Of a stretch of DNA of 64,000 nucleotides, positions 1 to 8,971 are shown piece after piece; the stretch's first letter is position 1, and each line of letters starts with the position of its first letter. The DNA comes from Cellulomonas cellasea (GTDB lineage Bacteria > Actinomycetota > Actinomycetes > Actinomycetales > Cellulomonadaceae). The DNA lies in NCBI RefSeq assembly GCF_030372105.1, contig NZ_JAUDBQ010000003.1, forward strand, positions 186,001 through 250,000, written 5' to 3'. Made by a program: the position numbers and the translations under genes. The notes under the pieces are model-generated. The model was not told where the DNA came from, searched no databases, and saw only the letters and a program-made list of their open reading frames with translations.

Positions 1-1327
1 CTCGTCCGTCGCCCGCGCTGTGGGCGCCGCTCTCGCTGATGCCCATGCTGGTCACGGCGTCGGGTGTGGCCAGCGTCACGGCGGCGGTGGCGGGCAGGTG
101 GGCGCGCCAGGCGGCCGCGACCACCGTGAGGCACCCGAGCGCGATGACCAGTCCCCCGGCGAACATCTGCGGGTAGCTCCACCAGCCGGCCAGGACGGCC
201 AGCACCGCGGGGATGAAGAAGCCGACGTAGGCGACGGAGTAGTAGACGGCGGTGAGCCCGGCCAAGTCGTCGGGCCCGGCGATGCGGCGCACCTCGTTGA
301 GCCCGGCCACGAGGGCGAGCCCGTACCCCATGCCGAGGACGGCGGCCGCGAGGAGCGCCCCGACCAGCGTGAGGCGGGCGCTGGCGTAGGCGCCGAGTCC
401 CATCCCGACGGCGATGATCGCGAGGGCCACCACGGACGCGCGGGCGCTGCGGTCGGTGTCGATGGCCCGCCCGAGCACCTGGATGCCGATGCCGCAGCCC
501 AGGGTGAGCACGGTGAGCAGCCCGGAGAACGCGATGGGCATCCCACCGGAGTGCTCGCGCATGAGGCTGGGCAGCACCGCGTAGGCGGAGCCCGCGCAGC
601 CGAAGACCCAGGGGGCCAGGGGCAGCACGACGCGCAGGAACCGGCGATCGCCTGCGGCGGGGATGCGCAGGTCGTCCCGTAGCGGCGTCTGCGAGGCGCT
701 GGCCGTGGGCTGCCGGGTCTCGGGCGCACTGAGGAGCCACGCGCCTGAGGCGAGGGTCAACAGGGCGTGCAGGATGTAGGCGGTGTGGGCGGGCCACGGG
801 CCCCACTGGGCGAGCACGCTCGCCACCCCGGCGCCCACCAGGAAGCCGAGGGTCAGGGCCAGCGACGCGCGCCGGGCGCCGGCCCGCGGGTCGTCACCGG
901 CGTTGTCGGAGAGCTCGGTGATCCAGGTGGACCCCACAGCCATCACCAGCCCCAGCGCGGCTCCGCACAGCACGCGGCCGATGCCGAGCGCGAGCGGCGA
1001 GCCGGACCCGACGGCGAGCACGAGCGACCCCGCGAGGCTCAGCGGCGCCGCGGGGAGCAGCAGGGGCCGGCGCCCGTACCTGTCGGACAGCGGGCCGCCG
1101 AGCAGTAGCGCCGGCACGATTCCCAGCACGTAGGCGCCCAGCAGCAGGTCGACGGTCACGGCGGAGAAACTGCTGACCTCCCGGTACATGACCAGGAGCG
1201 GGGTGAACTCGTTGCCGCCCCACGCGACGGCCACCATCGTGGCGGCCACCGCGAGCCACGCGCGGCGGGGCACCGATCCGTCGCCCGGCGCCTGCTGGGG
1301 GGCATCGCGCAGGTCGGTGGCGGTCAT
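1..1327 (-). CDS. MFS transporter (C-terminus beyond window edge)
   Basis: Integral membrane transporter of the major facilitator superfamily; the substrate cannot be told. About 442 codons read open to the left edge with hydrophobic segments throughout. The family's loop 2-3 motif is present as GGPLSDRYGRR (about residues 78-88). The last ~35 visible codons are no longer hydrophobic, so the stop probably lies just outside the window. The ATG overlaps the TGA of the upstream GntR regulator by four bases, so the two are probably co-translated and the regulator may control this transporter (inference). The mix of Arg, Asp and Gly in the motif argues for a typical drug or metabolite efflux or uptake protein, but nothing narrows it further. 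Confidence 0.85.
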   Translation of the reverse strand, partial: MTATDLRDAPQQAPGDGSVPRRAWLAVAATMVAVAWGGNEFTPLLVMYREVSSFSAVTVDLLLGAYVLGIVPALLLGGPLSDRYGRRPLLLPAAPLSLAGSLVLAVGSGSPLALGIGRVLCGAALGLVMAVGSTWITELSDNAGDDPRAGARRASLALTLGFLVGAGVASVLAQWGPWPAHTAYILHALLTLASGAWLLSAPETRQPTASASQTPLRDDLRIPAAGDRRFLRVVLPLAPWVFGCAGSAYAVLPSLMREHSGGMPIAFSGLLTVLTLGCGIGIQVLGRAIDTDRSARASVVALAIIAVGMGLGAYASARLTLVGALLAAAVLGMGYGLALVAGLNEVRRIAGPDDLAGLTAVYYSVAYVGFFIPAVLAVLAGWWSYPQMFAGGLVIALGCLTVVAAAWRAHLPATAAVTLATPDAVTSMGISESGAHSAGDGR

Positions 1328-2046
1328 CGGGCGTCGACGGCCGCTGCGGCCCGCTCGGGAAGGTGCGCGTGGTCGAGATGGCGGCGCAGCGCGACCTTGA
1401 ACTCGGCTACCGCCCCGGCGCCGACGGCCGCCGCGAGGTGCTCGTGCTGGGTGACGAAGCTCCGCGCGCGGCTCTCGTCGCGCCACAGCGACCGCGCGAC
1501 CATGCGCCGCTGCCGCTCCCGCAGGGTGACGTAGAAGCTCGTGAGCAGCGGGTTGCCGCCCGCGGCGACGATCGTCAGGTGGAACTCGGTGTCGTGCTCC
1601 GCGTAGGCGTCGATGTCGCCGCGGTCCAACGCGGCGCGCTGCTGCTCGATCGAGGCGCTCAGACGCTCGTGCAGCCGCTCGCGATCGTCGCGGTGGCGCA
1701 GCGCCTCGACGGCGTGGACCTCGAGGAGCAGGCGCGCGTCGACCACTGACTGCGCCTCGCCCGCGGCCACGGGCACCACCAGGGCGCCGCGCTTGGGGTA
1801 GAGCCGCAGCCAGCCCTCGGACTCGAGGCGGAGGAACGCCTCCCGGACGGGCGTGCGGCTCATGGAGAGCTGGGCGGCGATGTCGCCCTCGCTGACCATG
1901 GTGCCGCCGGGGAGCGAGTCGGTGAGCACCTGCTCCTTGACGTGCGCGTAAGCGCGCTCGGCCGCGGGGACCGGGGCTCCGGATGAGAGTGCCGGCAAGG
2001 GCGTGGGCGATGACGCGGTGGCGCCAGTGGGGAACGACATAGACAC
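1324..2046 (-). CDS. GntR family transcriptional regulator, FCD subfamily
   Basis: DNA-binding regulator of 240 residues. A winged helix-turn-helix occupies about residues 30-92, with the family hallmark SMSRTPVREAFLRLE followed by EGWL. The all-helical FCD effector domain follows (about 97-225), with the His/Asp set that often binds a metal and a small carboxylate ligand (EHDTEFH at about 150-156, RRHLDHAH near the C-terminus). The start is GTG at 2046; an ATG two codons later (2040) is the alternative. It follows the preceding membrane protein by 9 bp and overlaps the MFS gene by 4 bp, so the MFS transporter is the likeliest target. Members of this family usually repress catabolic or transport genes until a substrate acid binds. 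Confidence 0.9.
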   Translation of the reverse strand: MSMSFPTGATASSPTPLPALSSGAPVPAAERAYAHVKEQVLTDSLPGGTMVSEGDIAAQLSMSRTPVREAFLRLESEGWLRLYPKRGALVVPVAAGEAQSVVDARLLLEVHAVEALRHRDDRERLHERLSASIEQQRAALDRGDIDAYAEHDTEFHLTIVAAGGNPLLTSFYVTLRERQRRMVARSLWRDESRARSFVTQHEHLAAAVGAGAVAEFKVALRRHLDHAHLPERAAAAVDAR

Positions 2047-2055
2047 AAGACGAGT

Positions 2056-3174
2056 CTAAGTCGTCGAGGAGCCTGCTCCCGACCCCGCCTCGAGCCGGCG
2101 ACTGCGCGCGACCTCGCCCTCGGCGGCCACCACCGCGAGCACCACGAGGTCCACGACGAGCCCCGCCACGGCAGCCCACTGCTCGAGCCGGAACAGGAAG
2201 ATCTGGGTCAGCAGCAGGCTGATCAGCACAGCCCGGCGGAACCACGCGAACCCGTTCTCCCGCGAGCCGCGCACCACGACGAGGCCGACGACGCAGCACG
2301 CCACCGATCCCGCGCCGGAGACGAGCATCCCCGTCACGACCCACCCGGGCACGTCGGCGCCCGCCACCCATGCCGCCACGCCCCGGCCCATGGTCGCGAC
2401 GGCGGTCCCGGTCACCACCACCACCGCCACCCACGGCACCCAACGCGCCCGGACGAGCCGGTACGTGCCCTTCACCACCCAGCGCGCGATCACACCGGTG
2501 ACGTCGGGCAGCTCCTCGCGGTCGTCCTCCACGACACGCAGCAGCGCGCTGACCTCGGCCGCCCCGTGCTGCTCCCCCGCGGCACGGACCAGCGCATGGG
2601 CCTGCCGCCGGGCGCGCGGGCTGAACCCGCCCACCACACCCGAGACCGCACGGTCCACTGCCCCCGCCAGCAGTTCGCTCGGATCGCGTTCCCGGCGACC
2701 GTGCAGCACCTCGGCCAGCAGCACCAGCAGCACCACGACCACGTAGATGAGCGATGCCGTGGGCTCGTAGAAGTAGTCGTTGTCAGCGGTGACGAACTTG
2801 CCGATCTCGTCGATGAACAGCCCGAAGCCGATCCCACCCACCAGCGCCCCGATCGGCCGCACCACCGGCCCGGCGTACGAGAGCAGCAGCACCACGGCGA
2901 CGGCGAGGAGCAGGCCGCCCCACAGCACATGCGCGATGTGCAGCGTGGCGCCGCCGACCTGCGGGTAGCCGGTGGCCGCCAGCGCCCCGCGGGTGAGCAG
3001 CACAGTGACGACGGTCGCCACGAGGAACGCGGCCAGATGCTGGGGCGCGGCCGGATCGCGCGGCAGGCCCAGCCTCAGCAGCAGCGCCCTCCCGTGGAGG
3101 GAAGTCGGGCGGCGCGCCCCTCCGAGGGGCGCGCCGACGGCAGCGTCGCCGCCGTCGGCCGCCTCACGGGTCAC
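2056..3174 (-). CDS. uncharacterised polytopic membrane protein
   Basis: I do not recognise a named family. From the GTG at 3174, which overlaps the der stop codon (GTGA), the protein is 372 residues with about eight hydrophobic segments. Two features stand out: the conserved-looking stretch [19 protein letters not shown] between segments 3 and 4, where acidic and aromatic residues sit at a membrane boundary, and a soluble charged region in the middle (about residues 150-215, rich in Arg and Glu, ending [17 protein letters not shown]). The frame stays open upstream inside der, so the start is fixed only by the overlap. Its tight coupling to der suggests co-translation. Function unknown. Confidence 0.75.
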   Translation of the reverse strand: MTREAADGGDAAVGAPLGGARRPTSLHGRALLLRLGLPRDPAAPQHLAAFLVATVVTVLLTRGALAATGYPQVGGATLHIAHVLWGGLLLAVAVVLLLSYAGPVVRPIGALVGGIGFGLFIDEIGKFVTADNDYFYEPTASLIYVVVVLLVLLAEVLHGRRERDPSELLAGAVDRAVSGVVGGFSPRARRQAHALVRAAGEQHGAAEVSALLRVVEDDREELPDVTGVIARWVVKGTYRLVRARWVPWVAVVVVTGTAVATMGRGVAAWVAGADVPGWVVTGMLVSGAGSVACCVVGLVVVRGSRENGFAWFRRAVLISLLLTQIFLFRLEQWAAVAGLVVDLVVLAVVAAEGEVARSRRLEAGSGAGSSTT

Positions 3175-4763
3175 CGCTTGCGCTTCTCCCGCACCCGCAC
3201 CGAGATCTCGATCGGCGTGCCCTCGAAGCCGAAGTCCTCGCGCAGGCGACGCTCGATGAAACGCCGGTAGCCGGCCTCGAGGAAGCCGCTGGCGAAGATC
3301 ACGAACCGCGGCGGGGACGTCGACGCCTGCGTGGCGAACAGGATGCGCGGCTGCTTGCCGCCCCGCAGCGGGTGCGGGTGGGCGGCGACGAGCTCGCCGA
3401 GGAACGCGTTGAGGCGGCCCGTCGGGATGCGGGTCTCCCACGACGCGAGCGCGCGCTCGATGGCCGGGACCAGGCGCTCGGCGTGCCAGCCCGTCTTCGC
3501 GGAGAGGTTCACGCGCGGCGCCCACTGCACCTGGACCAGGTCCTGCTCGATCTCGCGCTCGAGGAACGGCCGGCGGTCCTCGTCCATCAGGTCCCACTTG
3601 TTGAACGCCAGCACGATGGCGCGTCCCGCGTCGATCGCCTGGGAGATGACGCGCGTGTCCTGCTCGGTGAGCTTCGTCGACGCGTCCAGCAGGACGACCG
3701 CGACCTCGGACTTCTCGATCGCGGCCTGCGTGCGCAGCGACGCGTAGAAGTCCGCGCCCTGCGACTGGTGCACGCGGCGGCGGATGCCGGCGGTGTCGAC
3801 GAACCACCACGTCTTGCCCTTGAGCTGCACCAGCTCGTCGACCGGGTCGCGCGTGGTGCCCGCGACGTCGTCGACGACGACCCGCTCGGCGCCGATGATC
3901 TTGTTCAGCAGCGAGGACTTGCCCACGTTGGGCCGCCCCACCAGCGCGACGCGGCGGGGGCCGCCCGCGGGGATCGCCGAGCCGTGCTGCGACACCTTCG
4001 GCAGCGCGGCCATCGCGGCGTCCAGCAGGTCGCCGGTGCCACGGCCGTGCAGGGCCGAGACGGGGTGCGGCTGGCCCAGGCCGAGGCTCCACAGCTCGGT
4101 CGCGTCAGCCTCCACGCGGGGGCCGTCCACCTTGTTGGCGCACAGCACCACGGGCTTGCCGGACTTGCGCAGCAGCCGCACGACGCGCTCGTCCGTGGCC
4201 GTGGGCCCGACGGTGGCGTCGACGACGAAGAGCACCGCGTCGGCCAGCGAGATCGCGACCTCGGCCTGCTCGGCGACGCGCGCGTCGATGCCGAGCACGT
4301 CGACCTCCCAGCCGCCGGTGTCGACGAGCGTGAAGTTCCGCCCCGCCCACTCGGCCGGGTAGCTCACGCGGTCGCGCGTCACGCCGGGCTTGTCCTCGAC
4401 GACGGCCTGGCGGCGGCCGAGGATGCGGTTGACGAGGGTGGACTTGCCCACGTTGGGGCGGCCCACGACGGCGAGCACGGGCAGCGGCGCTCCCCCGGGC
4501 TCGCCCGCCTCGATGGCGGCCTCGCCCTCGAGCAGCGCGAGGTCGTCCTCCTCGAGGTCGTACTCGGCGAGCCCGGCCCGCAGGGCCTCCTCGCGCACGG
4601 CGTCCGCGGCGGCGGTGTCCGACGGGTCAGCGTCTGACTGGTCGGCGTCAGAGTGGGCCGGGTCCGACAGCGCGGGGTCCGACGTGGCGGGGTCCAGAGG
4701 TGTGTCGGCTGCCGTCGCGGCAGCGTCGTCGGGCATGCCCGCGGTCGGGTCGGTCTCGGTCAT
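3171..4763 (-). CDS. der: ribosome biogenesis GTPase Der (EngA)
   Basis: Essential GTPase that helps assemble the 50S ribosomal subunit. It has the two tandem G domains that define the family: GRPNVGKST at residues 101-109 and GRPNVGKSS at 276-284, each with the DTGG/DTAG and N/TKxD type motifs downstream, then a KH-like C-terminal domain ending in a basic tail (VREKRKR). The first ~95 residues are an extension rich in Asp, Ser, Thr and Ala, with short SDxA/DPxS repeats (about 28-49), longer than in most Der proteins; actinobacterial Der often carries an acidic extension. It lies 33 bp after plsC and overlaps the following membrane protein gene. Confidence 0.97.
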   Translation of the reverse strand: MTETDPTAGMPDDAAATAADTPLDPATSDPALSDPAHSDADQSDADPSDTAAADAVREEALRAGLAEYDLEEDDLALLEGEAAIEAGEPGGAPLPVLAVVGRPNVGKSTLVNRILGRRQAVVEDKPGVTRDRVSYPAEWAGRNFTLVDTGGWEVDVLGIDARVAEQAEVAISLADAVLFVVDATVGPTATDERVVRLLRKSGKPVVLCANKVDGPRVEADATELWSLGLGQPHPVSALHGRGTGDLLDAAMAALPKVSQHGSAIPAGGPRRVALVGRPNVGKSSLLNKIIGAERVVVDDVAGTTRDPVDELVQLKGKTWWFVDTAGIRRRVHQSQGADFYASLRTQAAIEKSEVAVVLLDASTKLTEQDTRVISQAIDAGRAIVLAFNKWDLMDEDRRPFLEREIEQDLVQVQWAPRVNLSAKTGWHAERLVPAIERALASWETRIPTGRLNAFLGELVAAHPHPLRGGKQPRILFATQASTSPPRFVIFASGFLEAGYRRFIERRLREDFGFEGTPIEISVRVREKRKR

Positions 4764-4796
4764 GGGGTCATTCTCCCCTGCCCGAGGGCCGGACGA

Positions 4797-5525
4797 CTAA
4801 TGCGCTGCCGGCGCCGCCCGATGGGGGTCGTCTGTGGGAAGCGGCAGACCCGCCCGCTCGGCCGCGGCGCCCACCAGCGCCACCATCGCGACGCGGATCG
4901 CCTCGTTGGCCTGCGCCACGGCGGCGCGGCCCGACGTCCCCGGCGCCCGCTCGAGGCTCAACGGCTCCCCGAACTCGACGACGAGGCGGCGGCGGAACCC
5001 CGGCAGGCGGCTGACGGCCTCCCCTGTGCGGCGGGTGCCGAGCACGGCGACGGGCACGACGCAGGCGGCGCCGTTGATCGCCAGCCAGGCCACGCCCGCG
5101 CGGGCGTCCGCCATGTCGCCGCGACCCCGGCTGCCCTCGGGGAACACCCCGACGACCCCGCCACGCCGCAGCACGCCCAGCGCGGTGGCCAGCGACGAGC
5201 GGCCGTCGCCGTCCACCGGTATCTGGCCCGCGCTGCGCAGCACGGCGCCCACGGGACCGGAGAACATCGACGCCTTGATCAGCACATGGGAGGGACGCGG
5301 CGAGGCGCCCACCAGCACGGGCCCGTCGGCGACGCCGGAGTGGTTGGCCGCGAGGAGCACCGGGCCGTCCAGCGGCACGTTCTCGGCGCCGATCACCTCG
5401 GTGTTCCACAGCACATGCGCGAAGAGCTTGCCCAGCGCGTGCCCGCGGCGCGCCTGCCGCTCCTCGGGGACCGCTGCGGCCTCCCGCTGCGGGGCGGGTC
5501 GCGTGACGGACTCGGCGCCGCTCAC
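4797..5525 (-). CDS. plsC: 1-acyl-sn-glycerol-3-phosphate acyltransferase (PlsC-like)
   Basis: Phospholipid acyltransferase that adds the second acyl chain to lysophosphatidate at the membrane. The catalytic NHxxxxD motif is NHSGVAD (residues 61-67) and the glycerol-phosphate binding motif is FPEGSR (128-133). The GTG at 5525 overlaps the cmk TGA (GTGA), giving 242 residues, a usual length. In some actinobacteria an acyltransferase also sits between cmk and der, so the position is conventional. No membrane anchor is obvious at the N-terminus, which is charged (residues 10-30). The exact acyl acceptor is assumed from the family. Confidence 0.9.
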   Translation of the reverse strand: MSGAESVTRPAPQREAAAVPEERQARRGHALGKLFAHVLWNTEVIGAENVPLDGPVLLAANHSGVADGPVLVGASPRPSHVLIKASMFSGPVGAVLRSAGQIPVDGDGRSSLATALGVLRRGGVVGVFPEGSRGRGDMADARAGVAWLAINGAACVVPVAVLGTRRTGEAVSRLPGFRRRLVVEFGEPLSLERAPGTSGRAAVAQANEAIRVAMVALVGAAAERAGLPLPTDDPHRAAPAAH

Positions 5526-6241
5526 AGCGCTGTCCGGCCCGTGACCTGCGCGACGACGTCGAGCACGGCCTGCACGGTCTGCTCCAGGTCCAGGTCGGAG
5601 GAGTCCACGGTCACGACACCGTCCGCAGCGACGTGGAACGTCGACACCGTCGAGTCGTCCTTGTCGCGTCGCAGCACCTGGTCGCGGGTGGCCTGCACCG
5701 CCTCGGCGTCCGCGCTGCCGTGCACCTCCTTGGCCCGCCGGGCGAGCCGTGCCTCCTCGCTGGCGGTCAGCAGGATGCGGACGTCGGCGTCCGGGGCGAT
5801 CACCGTGGTGATGTCCCGCCCCTCGGCGACGATCCCGCGCCCGTGGGAGAACGACTGCGGCACCCGCTCCGCGGCGATGGCCTCGCGCTGCAGGCGGCCC
5901 AGCTCGGCGCGCACCTCCAGGTTCGTGGCGACGGCGCTCACCGCCGAGGAGATCGCCGTCGTGCGGATCGCCTCGCCGACGTCCGTCCCGCCCACGTGCA
6001 CCGTCGGCCCGGCCGGGTCGACCCCGACGGCCAACGGCAATTCCCGGACCACTGCGGCCACGGCCTCGGTGTCGGTGAGCGGCACGCCCTGCTCGAGGCA
6101 CCACCACGTCGCCGCGCGGTACATCGCCCCGGTGTCCAAGAACGCCAGGCCCAGGCGCTGGGCTACCATGCGCGACACGCTGGACTTGCCCGAGCCCGAG
6201 GGCCCGTCGATCGCGACCACGATCGCCTGCTGGCGCCGCAT
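5522..6241 (-). CDS. cmk: cytidylate kinase
   Basis: Phosphorylates CMP and dCMP using ATP. The P-loop is GPSGSGKS (residues 13-20), and the later DTGAMYRA, EGRDITTVIAPDA and RRDKDD segments are typical of Cmk. I chose ATG 6241 because AGGAC sits just upstream; an ATG at 6280 would add 13 residues and overlap tyrA, but it has no ribosome binding site. The result is 239 residues, slightly longer than the E. coli enzyme. The stop overlaps the plsC start. Confidence 0.95.
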   Translation of the reverse strand: MRRQQAIVVAIDGPSGSGKSSVSRMVAQRLGLAFLDTGAMYRAATWWCLEQGVPLTDTEAVAAVVRELPLAVGVDPAGPTVHVGGTDVGEAIRTTAISSAVSAVATNLEVRAELGRLQREAIAAERVPQSFSHGRGIVAEGRDITTVIAPDADVRILLTASEEARLARRAKEVHGSADAEAVQATRDQVLRRDKDDSTVSTFHVAADGVVTVDSSDLDLEQTVQAVLDVVAQVTGRTAL

Positions 6242-6261
6242 GCCGTCCTGAGGTTCCGTGC

Positions 6262-7377
6262 TCAACTCACCAGTCTCCATCCGCGGGCACTGAGCTCCGC
6301 CTCGAGTTGCTCGGACCGCCCGGGGAGCACCGACATCGACGCCATGCCGACGGGCCGGCCGGCCGAGTGCTCGAGCTGGAGGTCCTCCAGGTTGACGCCG
6401 GCCTCGCCTACGTCGGCCAGCAGCCGTGCGAGCTCGCCGGGGACGTCGGGGACCAGCGCCGTGACGACCTCGTAGACGCGCGCGGCGCCGCCATGCTTGC
6501 CGGGGACCCGGGCGACGCCGGTGTTCCCCTGGCCGATGGCCTGCGCGATGCTCGCGAGGGCGCCGAGCTCGACGGTCTCGGGGCCAGTGGCCGCCGCGGC
6601 CCGGTCGAGCGCCTCGATCACCACATCGAGGTCGGTGCGCAGGTCCCGCAGCACCGCAGCGACAGCCTCGGCGTTCGCGGCCAGGATCGACGTCCACAGC
6701 GCGGGATCGCTCGCGGCGAGCCGCGTCACATCCCGCAGTCCTTGCCCAGCGAGCCCGAGCGCGGGCTCGCTGGCGTCGCGCAAGCGGGCCGCGACGAGGC
6801 TCGAGGCCACCTGCGGCACATGCGACACGAGCGCCACGGCCTCGTCGTGCGCCTGGGCGTCCATCTCCACGGGTATCGCGCCGAGGTCGACGGCGAGGGC
6901 GCGCACGACCAGCAGCGCCTGCGCTGAGGACGCCCCGGAGTCCGCGATCACCCAGGGCCGCCCGACGAACAGGTCGGGCACGGCGGCGGCAGGCCCGGAC
7001 CGCTCACGGCCCGCCATCGGGTGGGAGCCCACGTACCGGCTCAGGTCGGCCCCGGACTCGCGCAGCTCGTCGAGCACGTAGCCCTTCACGCTCGCGACAT
7101 CGGTCACCACCGCGTGCGGCCACGCCGCCAACTCGGCCCGCACCACGTCGGCGGTCACATCCGGCGGCGCCGCGACGACCACCAGGGCCGGCGCGGCGTC
7201 GTCGGACGCGGCCGGGCGCCCGGCGCCCACGTCGCGGGCCAGTGCCAGCGCGGTGCGCGACGGGTCGTGCAGCACCACGTCGACGCCGCGCGTGGCCAGG
7301 GCCAGCCCGACGGACGCGCCGAGGAGCCCGGTGCCGACCACGCGCACCGGGCCCTGGGTGGCGACCGCCTGGGTCAC
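6262..7377 (-). CDS. tyrA: prephenate dehydrogenase
   Basis: NAD(P)-dependent oxidative decarboxylation of prephenate to 4-hydroxyphenylpyruvate in tyrosine synthesis. An N-terminal Rossmann fold has GTGLLGAS (15-22); the substrate-site segment VGSHPMAGRERSG is present; and a C-terminal ACT domain (about 300-371, YEVVTALVPDVPGEL onward) would bind tyrosine for feedback inhibition. Starts with GTG at 7377, overlapping the rluB stop. The rluB-tyrA-cmk order is common in actinobacteria. Confidence 0.94.
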   Translation of the reverse strand: MTQAVATQGPVRVVGTGLLGASVGLALATRGVDVVLHDPSRTALALARDVGAGRPAASDDAAPALVVVAAPPDVTADVVRAELAAWPHAVVTDVASVKGYVLDELRESGADLSRYVGSHPMAGRERSGPAAAVPDLFVGRPWVIADSGASSAQALLVVRALAVDLGAIPVEMDAQAHDEAVALVSHVPQVASSLVAARLRDASEPALGLAGQGLRDVTRLAASDPALWTSILAANAEAVAAVLRDLRTDLDVVIEALDRAAAATGPETVELGALASIAQAIGQGNTGVARVPGKHGGAARVYEVVTALVPDVPGELARLLADVGEAGVNLEDLQLEHSAGRPVGMASMSVLPGRSEQLEAELSARGWRLVS

Positions 7378-8306
7378 ATCCCCACCAGCGCCATGAGGGT
7401 GCCCAGCTCCGTCTTGCCGAGCACGCGGGTGCGCCCCGGGCGCAGGTCGCCGAGCTTGATCGGGCCGATCTGCGTGCGGACCAGGCGCGTCACCGGGAAG
7501 CCCACCTCGTCGAAGATGCGCCGGACCACGCGGTTGCGCCCCTCGTGCAGCACGAGCTCGACGAGGCTGGCCTGCGCGGTCTGGTCGACGATCCGGAAGC
7601 TGTCGACCGTGACGAGGCCGTCCTCCAGCTCGATGCCCTTCTGCAGCTGCTTGCCCAGCGACGGGTGCACCCGCCCCTCGACCTCCGCGAAGTACGTCTT
7701 GGGCACCTCATGCGACGGGTGCGCCAGGCGGTTCGCGAGCTCGCCGTCGTTCGTCAGCAGGATCAGGCCCTCGGTCTCGGCGTCGAGCCGGCCCACGTGG
7801 AAGAGCCGCTCCTCGCGGTTCTTCACGAACTCGGCCAGTGACGGGCGCCCGTCGGGGTCATGCATCGTCGAGACCACGCCCAGCGGCTTGTTCAGCGCGA
7901 TCGTCACCATCGAGGTGTCGAGCTGCACGCGCATCCCGTCCACGTGGATCGCGACCTTCGCGGGGTCGACCCGCACGCCCAGCTCGAGGACGGGCACGCC
8001 GTCCACCGTCACCCGGCCCGCCGTGATCAAGTCCTCGCACGCGCGCCGCGACCCGAGCCCGGCCGTCGCGAGCACCTTCTGCAAGCGCACGCCCTCGGGG
8101 TCGTGCACGTCGCGCGGCGGCTCGGCGGCGCGTGCCGGGGCCTTGGCCCGTGTCGGGCGCGCCGGTCGACCCGGCTGCCCTGCGCGCGCCGGACGGGGCT
8201 GCCCGCCACGGCCTCCGCCTGCTCCGCGCGGAGCGCCAGCGCGCCCGCCGCCGTCACGTCCACGGCCGGCGCCCGCAGCGCCTCCCCGTCGTCCCTCAGT
8301 GCTCAT
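7374..8306 (-). CDS. rluB: 23S rRNA pseudouridine synthase, RluB/RsuA family
   Basis: Converts uridine to pseudouridine in ribosomal RNA. The first ~65 residues are a Gly/Arg/Pro/Ala-rich basic extension with RGG-like runs. Then come an S4 RNA-binding domain (about 74-130, starting VRLQKVLATAGLGSRR) and the catalytic domain with GRLDAETEGL (172-181), where Asp175 is the expected catalytic residue. The long basic tail is common in actinobacterial RluB and probably helps bind rRNA. The start ATG overlaps the scpB stop (ATGA). Confidence 0.93.
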   Translation of the reverse strand: MSTEGRRGGAAGAGRGRDGGGRAGAPRGAGGGRGGQPRPARAGQPGRPARPTRAKAPARAAEPPRDVHDPEGVRLQKVLATAGLGSRRACEDLITAGRVTVDGVPVLELGVRVDPAKVAIHVDGMRVQLDTSMVTIALNKPLGVVSTMHDPDGRPSLAEFVKNREERLFHVGRLDAETEGLILLTNDGELANRLAHPSHEVPKTYFAEVEGRVHPSLGKQLQKGIELEDGLVTVDSFRIVDQTAQASLVELVLHEGRNRVVRRIFDEVGFPVTRLVRTQIGPIKLGDLRPGRTRVLGKTELGTLMALVGM

Positions 8307-8971
8307 CGTGTCTCCCTGTTCGCCATGTCCACGCCCTCGAGCGCGTCGAAGTCCGGCAGATAGGGCGCAAGTGGAGGCAGCTCATCCAGGCTCGCGAGCC
8401 CCATCCGCTCCAAGAAGTATCCCGTGGTCTCGTAGAGCACGGCGCCAGTGCTCGGGTCGGAGCCCGCCTCGGCCACCAAACCGCGCGACGCGAGCGTGCG
8501 CACCACGCCGTCGACGTTGACCCCGCGCACCCCCGAGACCTGCCCGCGGGTGACCGGCTGCCGGTAGGCGATCACGGCCAGGGTCTCGAGCGCGGCCTGC
8601 GTCAGGCGCGCGGTCTGCCCCTCGAGCACGAACCGCCCGACGACCTCGGCGAACGCCGACGCCGAGTAGATCCGCCAGCCCGCCCCGGCCTGCCGCAGCT
8701 CGAACCCGCGCGGCCTGCCGCCGTGCTCCCCCCGATACTCCGCGGCCAAGGCCTCCAGCAGCCCCTCCACGCGGTCCGTGGGCAGTGCGAGGACCGAGGC
8801 CAGCCGCACCGCGGGAATCGGCTCGTCGGCGACCATCAGCACGGCCTCCAGGGCGGCGAGGGCGCCACCCGGCAGGTCGTCGACGTCGAAGGCGAGCTCG
8901 TCGGCCTCGACGACCGGGCCGTCAGCGTCCGGCGCGGTCAGCGCGTCGAGGTCGGGGGGTGTCTGGCTCAT
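8303..8971 (-). CDS. scpB: segregation and condensation protein ScpB
   Basis: Kite subunit of the SMC-ScpAB condensin that compacts and segregates the chromosome. It has 222 residues with two winged-helix domains: GGALAALEAVLMVADEP at the start of the first, and TQAALETLAVIAYRQPVT, the best-conserved ScpB stretch, in the second, followed by RGVNVDGVVRTLASRGLV. An acidic tail of about 30 residues precedes the first domain. ATG 8971 overlaps the scpA stop (ATGA). Confidence 0.95.
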   Translation of the reverse strand: MSQTPPDLDALTAPDADGPVVEADELAFDVDDLPGGALAALEAVLMVADEPIPAVRLASVLALPTDRVEGLLEALAAEYRGEHGGRPRGFELRQAGAGWRIYSASAFAEVVGRFVLEGQTARLTQAALETLAVIAYRQPVTRGQVSGVRGVNVDGVVRTLASRGLVAEAGSDPSTGAVLYETTGYFLERMGLASLDELPPLAPYLPDFDALEGVDMANRETR

